Shown: positions 16,660 to 25,506, numbered from the stretch's first letter. The stretch is 64,000 nt of DNA from Streptomyces xantholiticus (GCF_014651015.1 NZ_BMWB01000015.1:62001-126000); one strand, 5' to 3'. A program made the numbers and translations. Notes: generated by a model not told the origin, from the sequence alone.

Positions 16660-17172
16660 TCAGCGGCCGAGCGCGGCGACGCCCGCCTGGGCGAACTTCT
16701 CGCGGACGTCGTCCTGATGGACCTCCAGCTGGGCGCGGGCATCGACGGCGTCGAGGCCACCCGCCGTATCGCCTCGCCCGACGTCCATGTGCTGGTCCTG
16801 ACCACGTACGACACCGACGCCGGCATCACCCGCGCCATCGAGGCGGCCGCGGCCGGCTACCTCCTCAAGGCCGAACGGCCCGAGGAACTGTTCGCGGCGA
16901 TCCGCGCGGCGGCGCAGGGCCGCACCGCGCTCTCCGCACCCGTCGCCGGCCGCGTCATGGACCGTATGCGCGGCACGGCGGGCCCGTCGCTGACCGACCG
17001 CGACATCCTCGGTCAGCTGGCCCGCGGACTGGGCAACCGCGAAATCGCCCGCGCCCTGTTCATCAGCGAGGCGACCGTGAAGACGCACCTGGGACGCATC
17101 TACGCCAAGCTCGGGGTCGACACCCGCGCCGGGGCGGTCGCGGTGGCGAAGGAACAGCGGCTGCTGCCCTGA
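16660..17172 (+). pseudogene. NarL/FixJ response regulator lacking its N-terminus
   Basis: The frame encodes most of a two-component response regulator. It has the phospho-acceptor strand ADVVLMDLQLGAGIDGVEATRRI, then VHVLVLTTYDTD, AGYLLKAERPEELFAAIRAA and a LuxR-type helix-turn-helix LTDRDILGQLARGLGNREIARALFISEATVKTHLGRIYAKLGV. The first 40-50 residues of a receiver domain (the acidic pair and first helix) are missing. No ATG, GTG or TTG lies in frame between the divergent peptidase gene (start 16602) and the phospho-acceptor region. No histidine kinase gene remains beside it. It is best read as a remnant after deletion of a two-component system. Confidence 0.8.
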
Positions 17173-17258
17173 GCCGACATCCCCGGCCGGCTGCTCCGGA
17201 CTGACCGCCGTCACCCGGTCGTACAGCAGGCGCCGCCGGGCATGACACCATCGGGCAC

Positions 17259-17759
17259 GTGCTCGACATCGGCTACTCCCTCTCGCGCCGCTTCCCCGAC
17301 CCGCCACAGACCGACTACCGGCGCGTGGACGTCCAGGCGCTGCGCCACGACCTCTTCTGCGGCGACGTCTACCTCGCCGACACCGAGCAGGACCGGGAGG
17401 TGTCCACAGCCTGGGGATGGGTGCCGGTGCTCGACTTCGCCTGGGCCCTGTGCGACATCGTCGAGCAGCTCGACCGCGACCCCCTCGGCAACCGTCGGTC
17501 CAGGCCCCAGCACGCCGAGCTCGACTTCACCGAGTCCAGCGACCGGATGCTCTTCGAGCGCCGCTTCGGCTGGGTCGACGTCGAAGCGGACTGGATGCCC
17601 GCCGATGAGCCTCCCCTCACCTTCAATCACGCCGAACTCCGCTGCGAGGCCCGTGACTTCCTGCACGACCTGATCGCCGACCTCACCGACATGCACGAAG
17701 GCCTCGGCGACAACCCGGTGATCTGGGACCTCCAGGCCCGTTTTCCCCGCACCCCGTGA
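17259..17759 (+). CDS. Conserved hypothetical protein, 166 residues
   Basis: An acidic soluble protein starting MLDIGYSLSRRFPDPPQTDYRRVDVQ with no signal peptide or membrane segment. Trp- and Asp-rich stretches (WGWVPVLDFAWALCDIVEQLDRDP, FGWVDVEADW, CEARDFLHDLIADLTDMHEGLGDNPVIWDL) look like a folded single domain. It resembles the immunity- or DUF-type small acidic proteins common in actinomycetes, but I do not recognise a named family. GTG 17259 is the only early start. It follows the response-regulator remnant and converges with the pentapeptide gene. Confidence 0.75.
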   Translation: MLDIGYSLSRRFPDPPQTDYRRVDVQALRHDLFCGDVYLADTEQDREVSTAWGWVPVLDFAWALCDIVEQLDRDPLGNRRSRPQHAELDFTESSDRMLFERRFGWVDVEADWMPADEPPLTFNHAELRCEARDFLHDLIADLTDMHEGLGDNPVIWDLQARFPRTP

Positions 17760-17786
17760 AGCCCTTCCCCGGCCCCGGCGCCCTCG

Positions 17787-18455
17787 TCATTCCACACGGA
17801 GCCCGATCTGCGCCGCGAACACCGGTGCCAGATCGAACAGTTGTGCAGAGCTGATCACCGCACCCGCCAAGCGCTCCACCCCGCGGGCGATGTCCAGCTC
17901 CGTCGCACCCCGCAGGTCCACGTCCTTCATCCGCACCGCCGTGAAGTCCGCCTGCCGCAGCGCACAGTCCCTGAACTCCACCCGGTCCAGCCGCGCACCC
18001 CCGAAATCCGCCTCCGACAGCACACAGCCGTCGAACACCACATCCGTCAGTCTCGCCTCCCGAAGATTCAGACAGTCGATCTTCCCGCCCTGCACCAGCA
18101 CCCCCGTCAGCACCGCCCCGTGCAACTGCACCCCGCCCAGCCGCGCCTCCCGCACCTCCGCATCGCGCAGCGAAGCCCCCGCGAGATCCGCCCCCACTCC
18201 ACGGACGCCCTCCAGCACGCAGTCCACGAAACGCGCGCCGCCCAGCCGCGTCCCGTCCAGCTCGCACTCCCGCAGCGCGCAGTCGATGAACCGCGCCCCC
18301 GCCCCCTCCTGGCCGCCGAGGTCCAGCCGCTCGAACGCCACCCCGTCGTAGTCCCCGTCCGGCTGCAGAGCGCCGCCCGCGAACGTCTCCAGCCGCGGCA
18401 GCCGCACCTGTGTCACCCTCGCCGCCACCACTGCGGGCCTCCGTGCCTTCGCCAT
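17787..18455 (-). CDS. Pentapeptide-repeat protein
   Basis: A 222-residue protein in which residues 40-205 are successive five-residue units of the A(D/N)LXX type. Examples are GARFIDCALRECELDGTRLGGARF, ADLAGASLRDAEVREARLGG and EADFGGARLDRVEFRDCALRQADF. These fold as a right-handed quadrilateral beta-helix. Relatives include gyrase-protecting Qnr/MfpA proteins, but many have unknown roles, and nothing here points to a target. ATG 18455 was chosen because the repeat-free N-terminus MAKARRPAVVAARVTQVRLP is typical. An extended frame upstream adds low-complexity residues. Confidence 0.85.
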   Translation of the reverse strand: MAKARRPAVVAARVTQVRLPRLETFAGGALQPDGDYDGVAFERLDLGGQEGAGARFIDCALRECELDGTRLGGARFVDCVLEGVRGVGADLAGASLRDAEVREARLGGVQLHGAVLTGVLVQGGKIDCLNLREARLTDVVFDGCVLSEADFGGARLDRVEFRDCALRQADFTAVRMKDVDLRGATELDIARGVERLAGAVISSAQLFDLAPVFAAQIGLRVE

Positions 18456-18574
18456 GAGCCCACAGTGACATGCACCACTGACAACGCCCTCCCGCCCGCC
18501 CGATGTCACGCTCCGCCGCCCCCGACCCGTCCCAGCCGTAGGAGCGAGTCGAGCGACCAGGGGAGAGAGACACC

Positions 18575-19786
18575 ATGCTGAAGATCACCGTCATCGGCGG
18601 CGGCTTCGCCGGCCTCGCCGCGGCCATCACCGCCGCCGAGTGCGGTGCCCGTGTGTCCCTGTACGAGGCCCACCACACCCTCGGTGGACGCGCCCGCACC
18701 AGCGAGGGCCCCTACAGGACCAACGACGGCCCCCACGCCCTCTACAACCGCGGCCCCCACTGGACCTGGCTCAAGCAGCGCGGGCTCCTCGGCCCCCTCG
18801 CGCCCCTGCCGCTCCTCGAAGGCGCACGCCTGCGTTTCCGCCGTGACGGCGCGCTCCACCGGACCCCGCCGCTCGGCGTGCTGCGGCTCGCGCGCCGCCC
18901 CGCGGAAGCCGCTCCCGTGGACACCGACTTCCTCACCTGGGCCACCACCGCCGTCGGCGAGAAGGCCGCACGGGCCGCCGCCCACTACGTGGCAGGGACC
19001 CTCTTCCACCACGACCCCGGCTCGCTGTCCGCCGCGTTCGTCCAGGAACGCCTCCGCCGAGCCACCCACCTCCCGTCCGAGGCCCACCACCCCCGCGGCG
19101 GCTGGGGCCAGGTCGCCGAGCGCATGGCCGCCCGCGCCTGGGACCTCGGCGTACGCATCGAGACCACGTCCCGCGTCGACGCCCTGCCCGAAGGCCACGG
19201 ACCCGTCATCGTCGCAACCACCCTCGACGCCGCCCGCCGCCTCCTCGGCGACGACACCCTGTACTGGACCAGCGGCCGCACCACCCTGATCGACCTGGCA
19301 CTGAGCACCCGGCGTGGCGACCCGTGCGCCGTCCGGGATCTCGACGCCCCCGGCTGGCTGACTGCGGCACGCCCGGACGGAGTCCGGGGGAGGTTCACCG
19401 CCAAGGACCTGACGCCCGCCCCCGCCGGGCAGCAACTCCTCCAAGGACAACTCCCGATCGGCCCCGACCGGTCCAAGTCCGACGGCACCGCCCGCGCGGA
19501 AGCCCTGCTCGACCTGGGATTCCCCGGCTGGCGGGACCGGACCGTCTGGCGGCGGGACGGGCTCGCGAACGGCCGCACCGGCGCCGTCGACCTGCCCGGC
19601 ACCACCTGGCGCGACCGCCCCGCCATCGACCGCGGCGACGGCATATACCTTGCCGGGGACCAGGTCGCGGCCCCCGGCCTGCTCTCGGAGGTGTCGTTCA
19701 ACAGCGCGCTCGAAGCGGCCTCACTGGCACTGCGGGGCAGCCGGCGCCGGGCCTTGGGCAACCACCTTGACCTCAAGCGTGCTTGA
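18575..19786 (+). CDS. FAD-dependent amine-oxidase/phytoene-desaturase-like oxidoreductase
   Basis: A 403-residue flavoprotein. The N-terminal dinucleotide-binding fold is ITVIGGGFAGLAAAITAAECGARVSLYEAHHTLGGRARTS, including the Rossmann GxGxxG and the GGRA motif of the amine oxidase/phytoene dehydrogenase group. The C-terminal FAD motif is DGIYLAGDQVAAPGLLSEVSFNSALEAA. ATG 18575 follows GGGGAGAGAGA. The substrate is unknown. Its last codons overlap the SoxR-type box that precedes the next gene, which follows 45 bp later on the same strand. Confidence 0.83.
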   Translation: MLKITVIGGGFAGLAAAITAAECGARVSLYEAHHTLGGRARTSEGPYRTNDGPHALYNRGPHWTWLKQRGLLGPLAPLPLLEGARLRFRRDGALHRTPPLGVLRLARRPAEAAPVDTDFLTWATTAVGEKAARAAAHYVAGTLFHHDPGSLSAAFVQERLRRATHLPSEAHHPRGGWGQVAERMAARAWDLGVRIETTSRVDALPEGHGPVIVATTLDAARRLLGDDTLYWTSGRTTLIDLALSTRRGDPCAVRDLDAPGWLTAARPDGVRGRFTAKDLTPAPAGQQLLQGQLPIGPDRSKSDGTARAEALLDLGFPGWRDRTVWRRDGLANGRTGAVDLPGTTWRDRPAIDRGDGIYLAGDQVAAPGLLSEVSFNSALEAASLALRGSRRRALGNHLDLKRA

Positions 19787-19788
19787 GG
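19771..19788. promoter_or_regulatory. SoxR-type box with MerR-style promoter
   Basis: CCTCAAGCGTGCTTGAGG is a perfect 8-bp inverted repeat with a 2-nt centre, equal in form to remembered SoxR sites (CCTCAAG-N4-CTTGAGG). TTGACC (19767-19772) would be the -35, and a weak -10 lies 19 bp downstream, the long spacing that MerR-family activators correct. It lies within the 3' end of the FAD oxidoreductase gene, 44 bp before the next start. From memory SCO4266, at the equivalent place in S. coelicolor, is a SoxR target induced by redox-active metabolites. Confidence 0.88.
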
Positions 19789-19831
19789 TTGAAGAGTGGG
19801 CCCCACGACCCGATCACGAGGGAGCCCACCC

Positions 19832-20827
19832 ATGCACGCCGTCCGCCTGCACGCCTTCGGCCCGGCCGAGAACCTCACCTACGAGAACGTCGACGACCCC
19901 GTACCGGGCCCCGGCCAGGTGCGGATAGCCGTCGCCGCCGCCGGCGTCCACCTCCTGGACACCGCACTGCGTGAAGGCGCGGCTGGCCCCTTCGGCGCCC
20001 CCGCCGAGCTGCCCACCGTTCCCGGCCGCGAGGTCGCCGGCACCGTCGAGTCCCTCGGCGAAGACACCGATCCGGCCTGGCTCGGCAAACGCGTCGTCGC
20101 CCACCTCGGCATGGCGCCCGGCGGCTACGCCGAACTCGCCGTGACCGACGTCGGCAGACTCCACGAGATCCCCGGCAACCTCGATCCGAGCGGGGCCGTC
20201 GCCATGATCGGCACCGGCCGCACCGCCCTGGGCATCCTTCAGTACACCGACCTCGGCCCCGGCGACCTCGTGATCGTCCCCGCCGCCGCGGGCGGCATCG
20301 GCACCCTGATCGTCCAGTACGCCAGGAACGCCGGCGCCACCGTCATCGGCCTCGCGGGCGGCCCCGCCAAGACGGCCCACGTCCGCGACAACGGCGCCGA
20401 CCTCGCCGTCGACTACAAGCAGCCCGGCTGGGCGGACACCGTACGCGACCGCCTCGGCGACCGGCGGGCCACCGTGGTCTACGACTCGGTCGGCGGCGCC
20501 GCCGGCCGGGCCTGCGTCGACCTCCTCGGCAAAGGCGGCCGGCACATCGTCTTCGGCTGGTCCAGCCAGGGCATCCTCTCCGACAGCCCCCTCACCCTCA
20601 CCGACGAAGAGCTCACGGAGCGCGGCATCACCTCGGAGAGCGTGCTCGGCCCCGCCATGCTCGAGAAAGCCGGCGGCCTGCGCGCGCTCGAGACCCGCGC
20701 CCTCACCGAAGCCGCCACCGGCAGGCTCCGCCCCGCCGTCCAGCGCCACGCACTCGCCGACGCCGCCGGCGCACACCGCGCCCTGGAGACCCGCGGCACC
20801 ATCGGCAAGGTCGTACTGATCCCCTGA
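19832..20827 (+). CDS. NADPH:quinone oxidoreductase-like protein (zinc-free MDR family)
   Basis: A 331-residue medium-chain dehydrogenase/reductase. The N-terminal GroES-like domain reads MHAVRLHAFGPAENLTYENVDDPVPGPGQVRIAVAAAGVHLLDTALREG and lacks the Cys/His catalytic-zinc ligands. The Rossmann part has VIVPAAAGGIGTLIVQYARNAGATVIGLAG near 148 (NADPH binding). This zinc-free pattern is that of quinone oxidoreductases and crotonyl-type reductases. ATG 19832 follows GAGGGAGCC. The SoxR-type box upstream indicates induction by redox-cycling compounds such as quinone antibiotics, which fits quinone reduction as its job. Confidence 0.9.
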   Translation: MHAVRLHAFGPAENLTYENVDDPVPGPGQVRIAVAAAGVHLLDTALREGAAGPFGAPAELPTVPGREVAGTVESLGEDTDPAWLGKRVVAHLGMAPGGYAELAVTDVGRLHEIPGNLDPSGAVAMIGTGRTALGILQYTDLGPGDLVIVPAAAGGIGTLIVQYARNAGATVIGLAGGPAKTAHVRDNGADLAVDYKQPGWADTVRDRLGDRRATVVYDSVGGAAGRACVDLLGKGGRHIVFGWSSQGILSDSPLTLTDEELTERGITSESVLGPAMLEKAGGLRALETRALTEAATGRLRPAVQRHALADAAGAHRALETRGTIGKVVLIP

Positions 20828-20838
20828 AGACCCCGGGA

Positions 20839-21309
20839 TCAGGAACCGAGGTCCTTCAGCGCCCCGTCGGTCAGCCGGTACACCGACCACTCGTCCTGCG
20901 GCCGCGCGCCCAGCGACCGGTAGAAGTCGATCGACGGGGTGTTCCAGTTCAGCACCGACCACTCCAGCCGCTCATATCCCCGAGCCACACAGATCCGGGC
21001 CAGCTCCGTCAGCAGCGCCCTGCCGTGCCCACCGCCCCGCAACTGCGGCCGCACATACAGATCTTCCAGATAGATCCCGTGCACACCCCGCCACGTCGAG
21101 AAGTTCAGGAACCAGAGCGCGAAACCGGCGACCTGGCCGTCCTCCGCCTCCGCGATGTGCGCGAACGCGGCGGGCCGCTCTGCGAACAGCGCCTCGTGCA
21201 ACTGCTCCTCGGTGGCCTTCGCCTCGTGCAGGGCCTTCTCGTAGTCCGCGAGCTCCCGGACCATCTCGTGGATCACGGGCACATCGGCGGGCGTGGCAGT
21301 ACGAATCAT
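20839..21309 (-). CDS. GNAT acetyltransferase (spermidine/diamine N-acetyltransferase-like)
   Basis: A 156-residue GNAT enzyme. MIRTATPADVPVIHEMVRELADYEK is the N-terminal helix region. FALWFLNFSTWRGVHGIYLEDLYVRPQLRGGGHGRALLTELA near 68-105 contains the acetyl-CoA-binding R-x-x-G-x-G/A loop. RLEWSVLNWNTPSIDFYRSLGA near 118 is the substrate and CoA side. The YLEDLYV and WNxPSIDFYRSLGA strings are typical of the SAT/SSAT-like subgroup that acetylates polyamines or thialysine. It is convergent with the quinone reductase gene. Confidence 0.86.
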   Translation of the reverse strand: MIRTATPADVPVIHEMVRELADYEKALHEAKATEEQLHEALFAERPAAFAHIAEAEDGQVAGFALWFLNFSTWRGVHGIYLEDLYVRPQLRGGGHGRALLTELARICVARGYERLEWSVLNWNTPSIDFYRSLGARPQDEWSVYRLTDGALKDLGS

Positions 21310-21333
21310 GGCGACAGCCTGCCCTTTCGGCTC

Positions 21334-21894
21334 CTACCGCGCCAGCAGTGTCCGAGCGATGAGCACCTGTACCCCGCCCAGCTCCTCCTCCCCGTCCTCC
21401 GCCTTCCACAGCCCGTTCTGCAGCACCCGCCCCAGCGTCCAGGCCCGCGCCCGCTCCCGGTCCACACCCAGCACCTCGGTCATGAGATCGAACCGCCACA
21501 GCACCTCGTCCTCGTCGAAGCGGTTCCACAGCGCGGGCACAGCTCGAACCCCGGGTCCCCCACGAGCAGCTTGGGGTCGATCACCAGCCACGGCTCCCGT
21601 TCGGCAGCGAGGACGTTGTCGAAGTGCAGGTCCCAGTGCAGCAGCCGGTCCCTGGCTCGCCCGCCACCTCGCGCACCGCCGCCACGCAGGCCCGCAGCAG
21701 CCGCCGGCGTCCCGTCCGCGCGCGCCACCGGCAGCACCAGCGACACCTGCCCGTACATCGAAGGACCCTCGATCCGCAGACCCCACCGGTCCAGGAACTC
21801 CGCCGTCCGCCCGGGAATCTTCTCCAGGAAGGCCCGCGAGGACTGCTCGCCGTACGACAACAGCGACGCGACCAGTTCCTCAGGTCTCGATCAC
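21334..21894 (-). pseudogene. Decayed aminoglycoside/hydroxyurea-type phosphotransferase (APH6-like)
   Basis: Pieces of one kinase gene lie in changing frames. GTG 21894 starts VIET, and a one-base loss then gives TGA. The next frame reads EELVASLLSYGEQSSRAFLEKIPGRTAEFLDRWGLRIEGPSMYGQVSLVLPVARADGTPA. The middle, about 110 codons of a usual 290-300, is deleted at ADGTPA|RLLRACVAAVREVAGEPG. After another one-base loss comes the catalytic loop DRLLHWDLHFDNVLAAEREPWLVIDPK. A last one-base loss near 21540 leads to VPALWNRFDEDEVLWRFDLMTEVLGVDRERARAWTLGRVLQNGLW and TAG. At least three frameshifts plus the deletion make it non-functional. Confidence 0.85.
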
Positions 21895-21980
21895 CTCGCG
21901 ATCGTATGTCGCCAAACCCGGGCCCGAGCAGTACATTCCCGCCAGACGCAGGCGACCACCGGCAGGGAACGGCACCCCAC

Positions 21981-23372
21981 ATGAGCACCGTCAACGGCGG
22001 CATTTCGTTCTGGTACGCACAGGACGGGGCCCCCGCGCCCCGCGAACCCCTCCCCGGCGACACCACCGCCGACATCTGCATCGTCGGCGGCGGATACACC
22101 GGCCTGTGGACCGCGTACTACCTCAAGAAGGCCGTTCCCTTCCTCAACATCACCGTCCTCGAAGCGAAGTTCTGCGGCTACGGCGCCTCGGGACGCAACG
22201 GCGGCTGGCTCTACAACGGCATCGCCGGACGCGGCCGCTACGCCCGTCTGCACGGCCACGACGCCGCCGTACGCCTCCAACACGCCATGAACGACACCGT
22301 CGACGAGGTCATCCGCGTCGCCGGCGACGAGAAGATCGACGCCGACATCCACAAGGGCGGCGTCCTCGAGGTCGCCCACACCCCCGCCCAGCTCCAGCGC
22401 CTCAGGGACTTCCACTCCGTCGAGATCGCCTTCGGCGAGAAGGACCGCGTCCTGCTCGGCGCCCGCGAAACCGCCGAACGCATCCGCGTCAGCGGCGCCG
22501 TCGCATCCACCTGGACCCCGCACGGCGCCCGGCTGCACCCCATGAAACTGGTCAAGGGCCTCGCCGCCGCCGTCGAAGCGCTCGGCGTCACCGTCCATGA
22601 ATCGACGCCCGTCACCGAGATCCGGCCCAAGCACGCCGTGACCCCCTACGGCACCGTCCGCGCCCCCTACATCCTGCGCTGCACAGAAGGCTTCACCGCG
22701 TCCCTCAAGGGCCAGCACCGCACCTGGCTCCCGATGAACTCCTCCATGATCGTCACGGAGCCGCTCCCGGAGCACATCTGGAGCGAGATCGGCTGGTCCG
22801 GCCGCGAAACCCTCGGCGACATGGCCCACGCCTACATGTACGCCCAGCGCACCGCCGACGACCGCATCGCCATCGGCGGCCGCGGCGTCCCGTACCGCTA
22901 CGGCTCGAAGACGGACAACGACGGCCGCACCCGGCCCGCCACCGTGGACGCCCTGCGCGACATCCTGATCCGCTTCTTCCCCCAGCTGGCCGGCGCCCGC
23001 ATCGCCCACGCCTGGTCCGGCGTCCTCGGCGTGCCCCGTGACTGGTGCGCCACCACCACCCTCGACCGCTCCACCGGCCTCGGCTGGGCCGGCGGCTACG
23101 TCGGCTCCGGCGTCGCCACCTCCAACCTCGCCGCCCGCACCCTGCGCGACCTGATCCAGCGGGACTCCGGACAATCCGGCCCGACCGACCTCACCGCCCT
23201 GCCCTGGGTCAACCACAAGGTCCGCAAATGGGAACCGGAACCCCTGCGCTGGCTCGGCGTCCAGACCCTCTACGCCGCCTACCGCAAGGCCGACCACCAC
23301 GAGTCCACCACCCACACCCCCACGACGGACCGCCTCGCCACCCTGGCCGACAAGATCTCCGGCCGCCACTGA
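21981..23372 (+). CDS. FAD-dependent oxidoreductase, DadA/PuuB (amino acid or glutamylputrescine oxidase) type
   Basis: A 463-residue D-amino-acid-oxidase-fold flavoenzyme. After a roughly 30-residue lead-in come DICIVGGGYTGLWTAYYLKK (FAD Rossmann fold) and EAKFCGYGASGRNGGWLYNGIAG, the motif of the PuuB/gamma-glutamylputrescine oxidase group. Near the C-terminus GLGWAGGYVGSGVATSNLAARTLRDLI closes the FAD site. The substrate is probably an amine or amino-acid derivative, made extracytosolic-independent by the lack of a signal peptide. ATG 21981 follows a weak GGCAGGGAACGG. It is the last core gene before the accessory island. Confidence 0.87.
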   Translation: MSTVNGGISFWYAQDGAPAPREPLPGDTTADICIVGGGYTGLWTAYYLKKAVPFLNITVLEAKFCGYGASGRNGGWLYNGIAGRGRYARLHGHDAAVRLQHAMNDTVDEVIRVAGDEKIDADIHKGGVLEVAHTPAQLQRLRDFHSVEIAFGEKDRVLLGARETAERIRVSGAVASTWTPHGARLHPMKLVKGLAAAVEALGVTVHESTPVTEIRPKHAVTPYGTVRAPYILRCTEGFTASLKGQHRTWLPMNSSMIVTEPLPEHIWSEIGWSGRETLGDMAHAYMYAQRTADDRIAIGGRGVPYRYGSKTDNDGRTRPATVDALRDILIRFFPQLAGARIAHAWSGVLGVPRDWCATTTLDRSTGLGWAGGYVGSGVATSNLAARTLRDLIQRDSGQSGPTDLTALPWVNHKVRKWEPEPLRWLGVQTLYAAYRKADHHESTTHTPTTDRLATLADKISGRH

Positions 23373-23651
23373 TGCGATCCGACACCCCCGCGCCGATCAC
23401 CGCCTGCTGGCTGCACTGGCTCGCGCTTCCCACCGGCGACGTGTGAATAAGGCTACGTACTCCGTGCCAGGCGGGGCCGGCTGAGCTTATGGGTAGTCAA
23501 CTCCCGAGTCTCACCAACCGGTGCGCAGGAGCGGGGGGGTTGCCATCGTCTCGACGGGCAGGTAATCGTCAGTGTGACGTGAATCCGTGGAACCATCCCT
23601 CAGGGCGCCGCGTTCTGGGATGCTTGGGGTTCACCGAGAGGGGCGGCAGTC
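23373..23651. other. Island-entry spacer before the Nudix gene
   Basis: About 280 bp with lower GC than the core on its right side and no gene. I looked for a copy of the tRNA-Thr 3' end that would mark the far attachment site of the island and found none. A promoter for the Nudix gene is expected here. Confidence 0.5.
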
Positions 23652-24185
23652 ATGCAGTGGAAGATCCACGGGGAACGTCCGATCTACGAGAACCCATGGG
23701 TGAACGTGTGGCTGACCGATGTGGAGCAACCAGACGGACGTCGGTGGGAGTACCACGTCGTCAAGCTGCGTCACTTGGCTGTGGCGGCTGTGATCAACGA
23801 CCGACAAGAGATCTTGATGATGTGGCGGCACCGATTCATCACGGATGCATGGGCCTGGGAGCTGCCCATGGGACTGGTGGAGGTTGGGGAGACTGCTGCT
23901 GAGGCTGCCACTCGTGAAGTGCTGGAGGAGACGGGCTGGCGTCCAGGGCCCATGAAGCAGCTGATCTACGCCGAGCCGGCCAACGGCATCACAGATTCGC
24001 AGCACCACGTGTTTCGAGCTGACGGTGCCACGTACGTGGGTCCGCCGACGGAGAAGAACGAGTCAGACCGCATCGAGTGGATCCCGATCGCGAACATCCG
24101 AGGCATGATCGACCGCCGTGAGATCGTCAGCAGTGGATCTCTCGTGGGCCTGCTGTACGTGCTCATGGATGAGGCGATCCGCTGA
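23652..24185 (+). CDS. Nudix hydrolase of the accessory island
   Basis: A 177-residue Nudix protein with a canonical box GLVEVGETAAEAATREVLEETGW (G-x5-E-x7-REVxEExG) at about residues 75-97. It would hydrolyse a nucleoside diphosphate linked to another moiety, in the cytoplasm and with Mg2+. RRWEYHVVKLRHLAVAAVINDRQEILMMWRHR precedes the box as in ADP-ribose-type Nudix enzymes. ATG 23652 follows GAGGGGCGGC. Its 3' end overlaps the convergent XRE/TPR regulator gene by 23 bp. Nudix plus XRE/TPR pairs are, in my experience, frequent in actinomycete integrative elements. Lower GC than the core supports acquisition. Confidence 0.9.
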   Translation: MQWKIHGERPIYENPWVNVWLTDVEQPDGRRWEYHVVKLRHLAVAAVINDRQEILMMWRHRFITDAWAWELPMGLVEVGETAAEAATREVLEETGWRPGPMKQLIYAEPANGITDSQHHVFRADGATYVGPPTEKNESDRIEWIPIANIRGMIDRREIVSSGSLVGLLYVLMDEAIR

Positions 24186-25506
24186 CTCGTGCGGGGAGGA
24201 TTTCCCGGAGACGGGACTCGAAGACTACGGCTACGGGCTCTCGCCGGTGGGGTGCCAGTTCGTCGTAGAACTCGCGTAGGTGTCCGGCCACCCGCTCGGA
24301 CGCCACCGATGATGCGGGTTCCAGTGCCTCCGTTGCGGTCTGGCATGCCTGGTCGAGTTTGCCGAGCTTCAGCTGGGTGCGGGCGAGCCAGAAGGCATGG
24401 AACGCCCGCCCGCGGTGGTTCGCGCTGTTCTCCCTGTGCAATGCGTCGGCAATCAGAGGTTCAGCGGTCGCGACTTCGCCGAGGCGGCCATGAGCAATGC
24501 CGGTGTCGACGATGAGCTTGGGTTCGTCGAAGTAAGTGACCCACGCCGGATCGGGGTCATTGGGCTGGATCTGCTCGAACTGTCGGTGCGCCTCACCGAT
24601 GGCCTCGTGGGTGGCGGTCCGACTACCCAGTGAGGCATGGGCGAACGCTTCCCGCAGCGACAGCATCGACAGAACGCGCGGCGTAGTGCCGGCGGCAGCG
24701 CGCGCCTCGTCCTGCGCCGCAGCAACGAACGCCAACGCGTCCCCCGGCTTGTCCTCATAGGTGGCTTGCAAGCTCATGCAGGCCAGCACGTTGGCCATGA
24801 ACTCGCGGTCGTCGACTTCCTTTGCGAAGTGCAGAGCTTCCTTGAAGTACGCGCGGGCCTGGCTGTACTGGCGTGCGTCGAAGTGTGTCCATCCGGTAAG
24901 ACGCGCCAGCTCGGCCGCAACTCCGTAGAGGCCCTGTCGGATGGGGGCCGGTCGGCTCTCCTTCAGCAGACCGACGACGTACCGGAGCTGGCCGACTACG
25001 GCGGGCCTGAGGGCTTCACCGCCGTGCTGGTCGTCCCGTCGCCAATAGTCCTCGATCGAGCAACGGAGCGCTTGCAGTGTCGACGGGTTGGGGTTCGTTC
25101 GTGCGGTCAGGGCAAGGATGCTGTCCACTTCGGCGCTGGGTACGGCGGCGGGCGCCATGGGCTCGGGGGCTACGATCCTGGGCGGCTTCCGTTCTTCCGC
25201 CGCCAGAACCGCAGGCGTCTCCCAGGACCGTCGGGCAAGGCCGAGCATGTGGCCAGGGATGCGCAAGCCGTCCGCGATGCGCTCGATCACGTCCATGTGC
25301 TGTAACTGGCGTCGCCCGGCCATGACTTCGCCGACACGGCTGGGAGTCAGGTCGCATCGCCTGGCGATCATCGACGGGTAGATGCCCGCATGCGCCTTCA
25401 CCAGCGAGAAGACCCTCGTGAAGTTCCTGAGCCGACACGCCTTGATCATCTCGGGATTCGTAAGCAGGCCGGCAGGCAACTCCTGCGGGCGGGACGCCTC
25501 GGGCAT
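24163..25506 (-). CDS. XRE-type regulator with C-terminal TPR-like helical domain
   Basis: A protein of about 447 residues. The N-terminal helix-turn-helix lies near residues 25-85: FSLVKAHAGIYPSMIARRCDLTPSRVGEVMAGRRQLQHMDVIERIADGLRIP. A linker with Pro/Ala follows, then about 300 residues of paired helices rich in Ala/Leu/Glu. Examples are ARLTGWTHFDARQYSQARAYFKEALHFAKEVDD, FMANVLACMSLQATYEDKPGDALAFVAAAQDEA and LARTQLKLGKLDQACQTATEAL. They are typical of TPR effector domains that sense peptides or partner proteins. ATG 25506 follows GGAG by 9 nt. A perfect 17-bp palindrome lies 60 bp upstream. It probably regulates itself and the divergent small genes. Confidence 0.85.
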   Translation of the reverse strand: MPEASRPQELPAGLLTNPEMIKACRLRNFTRVFSLVKAHAGIYPSMIARRCDLTPSRVGEVMAGRRQLQHMDVIERIADGLRIPGHMLGLARRSWETPAVLAAEERKPPRIVAPEPMAPAAVPSAEVDSILALTARTNPNPSTLQALRCSIEDYWRRDDQHGGEALRPAVVGQLRYVVGLLKESRPAPIRQGLYGVAAELARLTGWTHFDARQYSQARAYFKEALHFAKEVDDREFMANVLACMSLQATYEDKPGDALAFVAAAQDEARAAAGTTPRVLSMLSLREAFAHASLGSRTATHEAIGEAHRQFEQIQPNDPDPAWVTYFDEPKLIVDTGIAHGRLGEVATAEPLIADALHRENSANHRGRAFHAFWLARTQLKLGKLDQACQTATEALEPASSVASERVAGHLREFYDELAPHRREPVAVVFESRLREILPARVSGSPHP

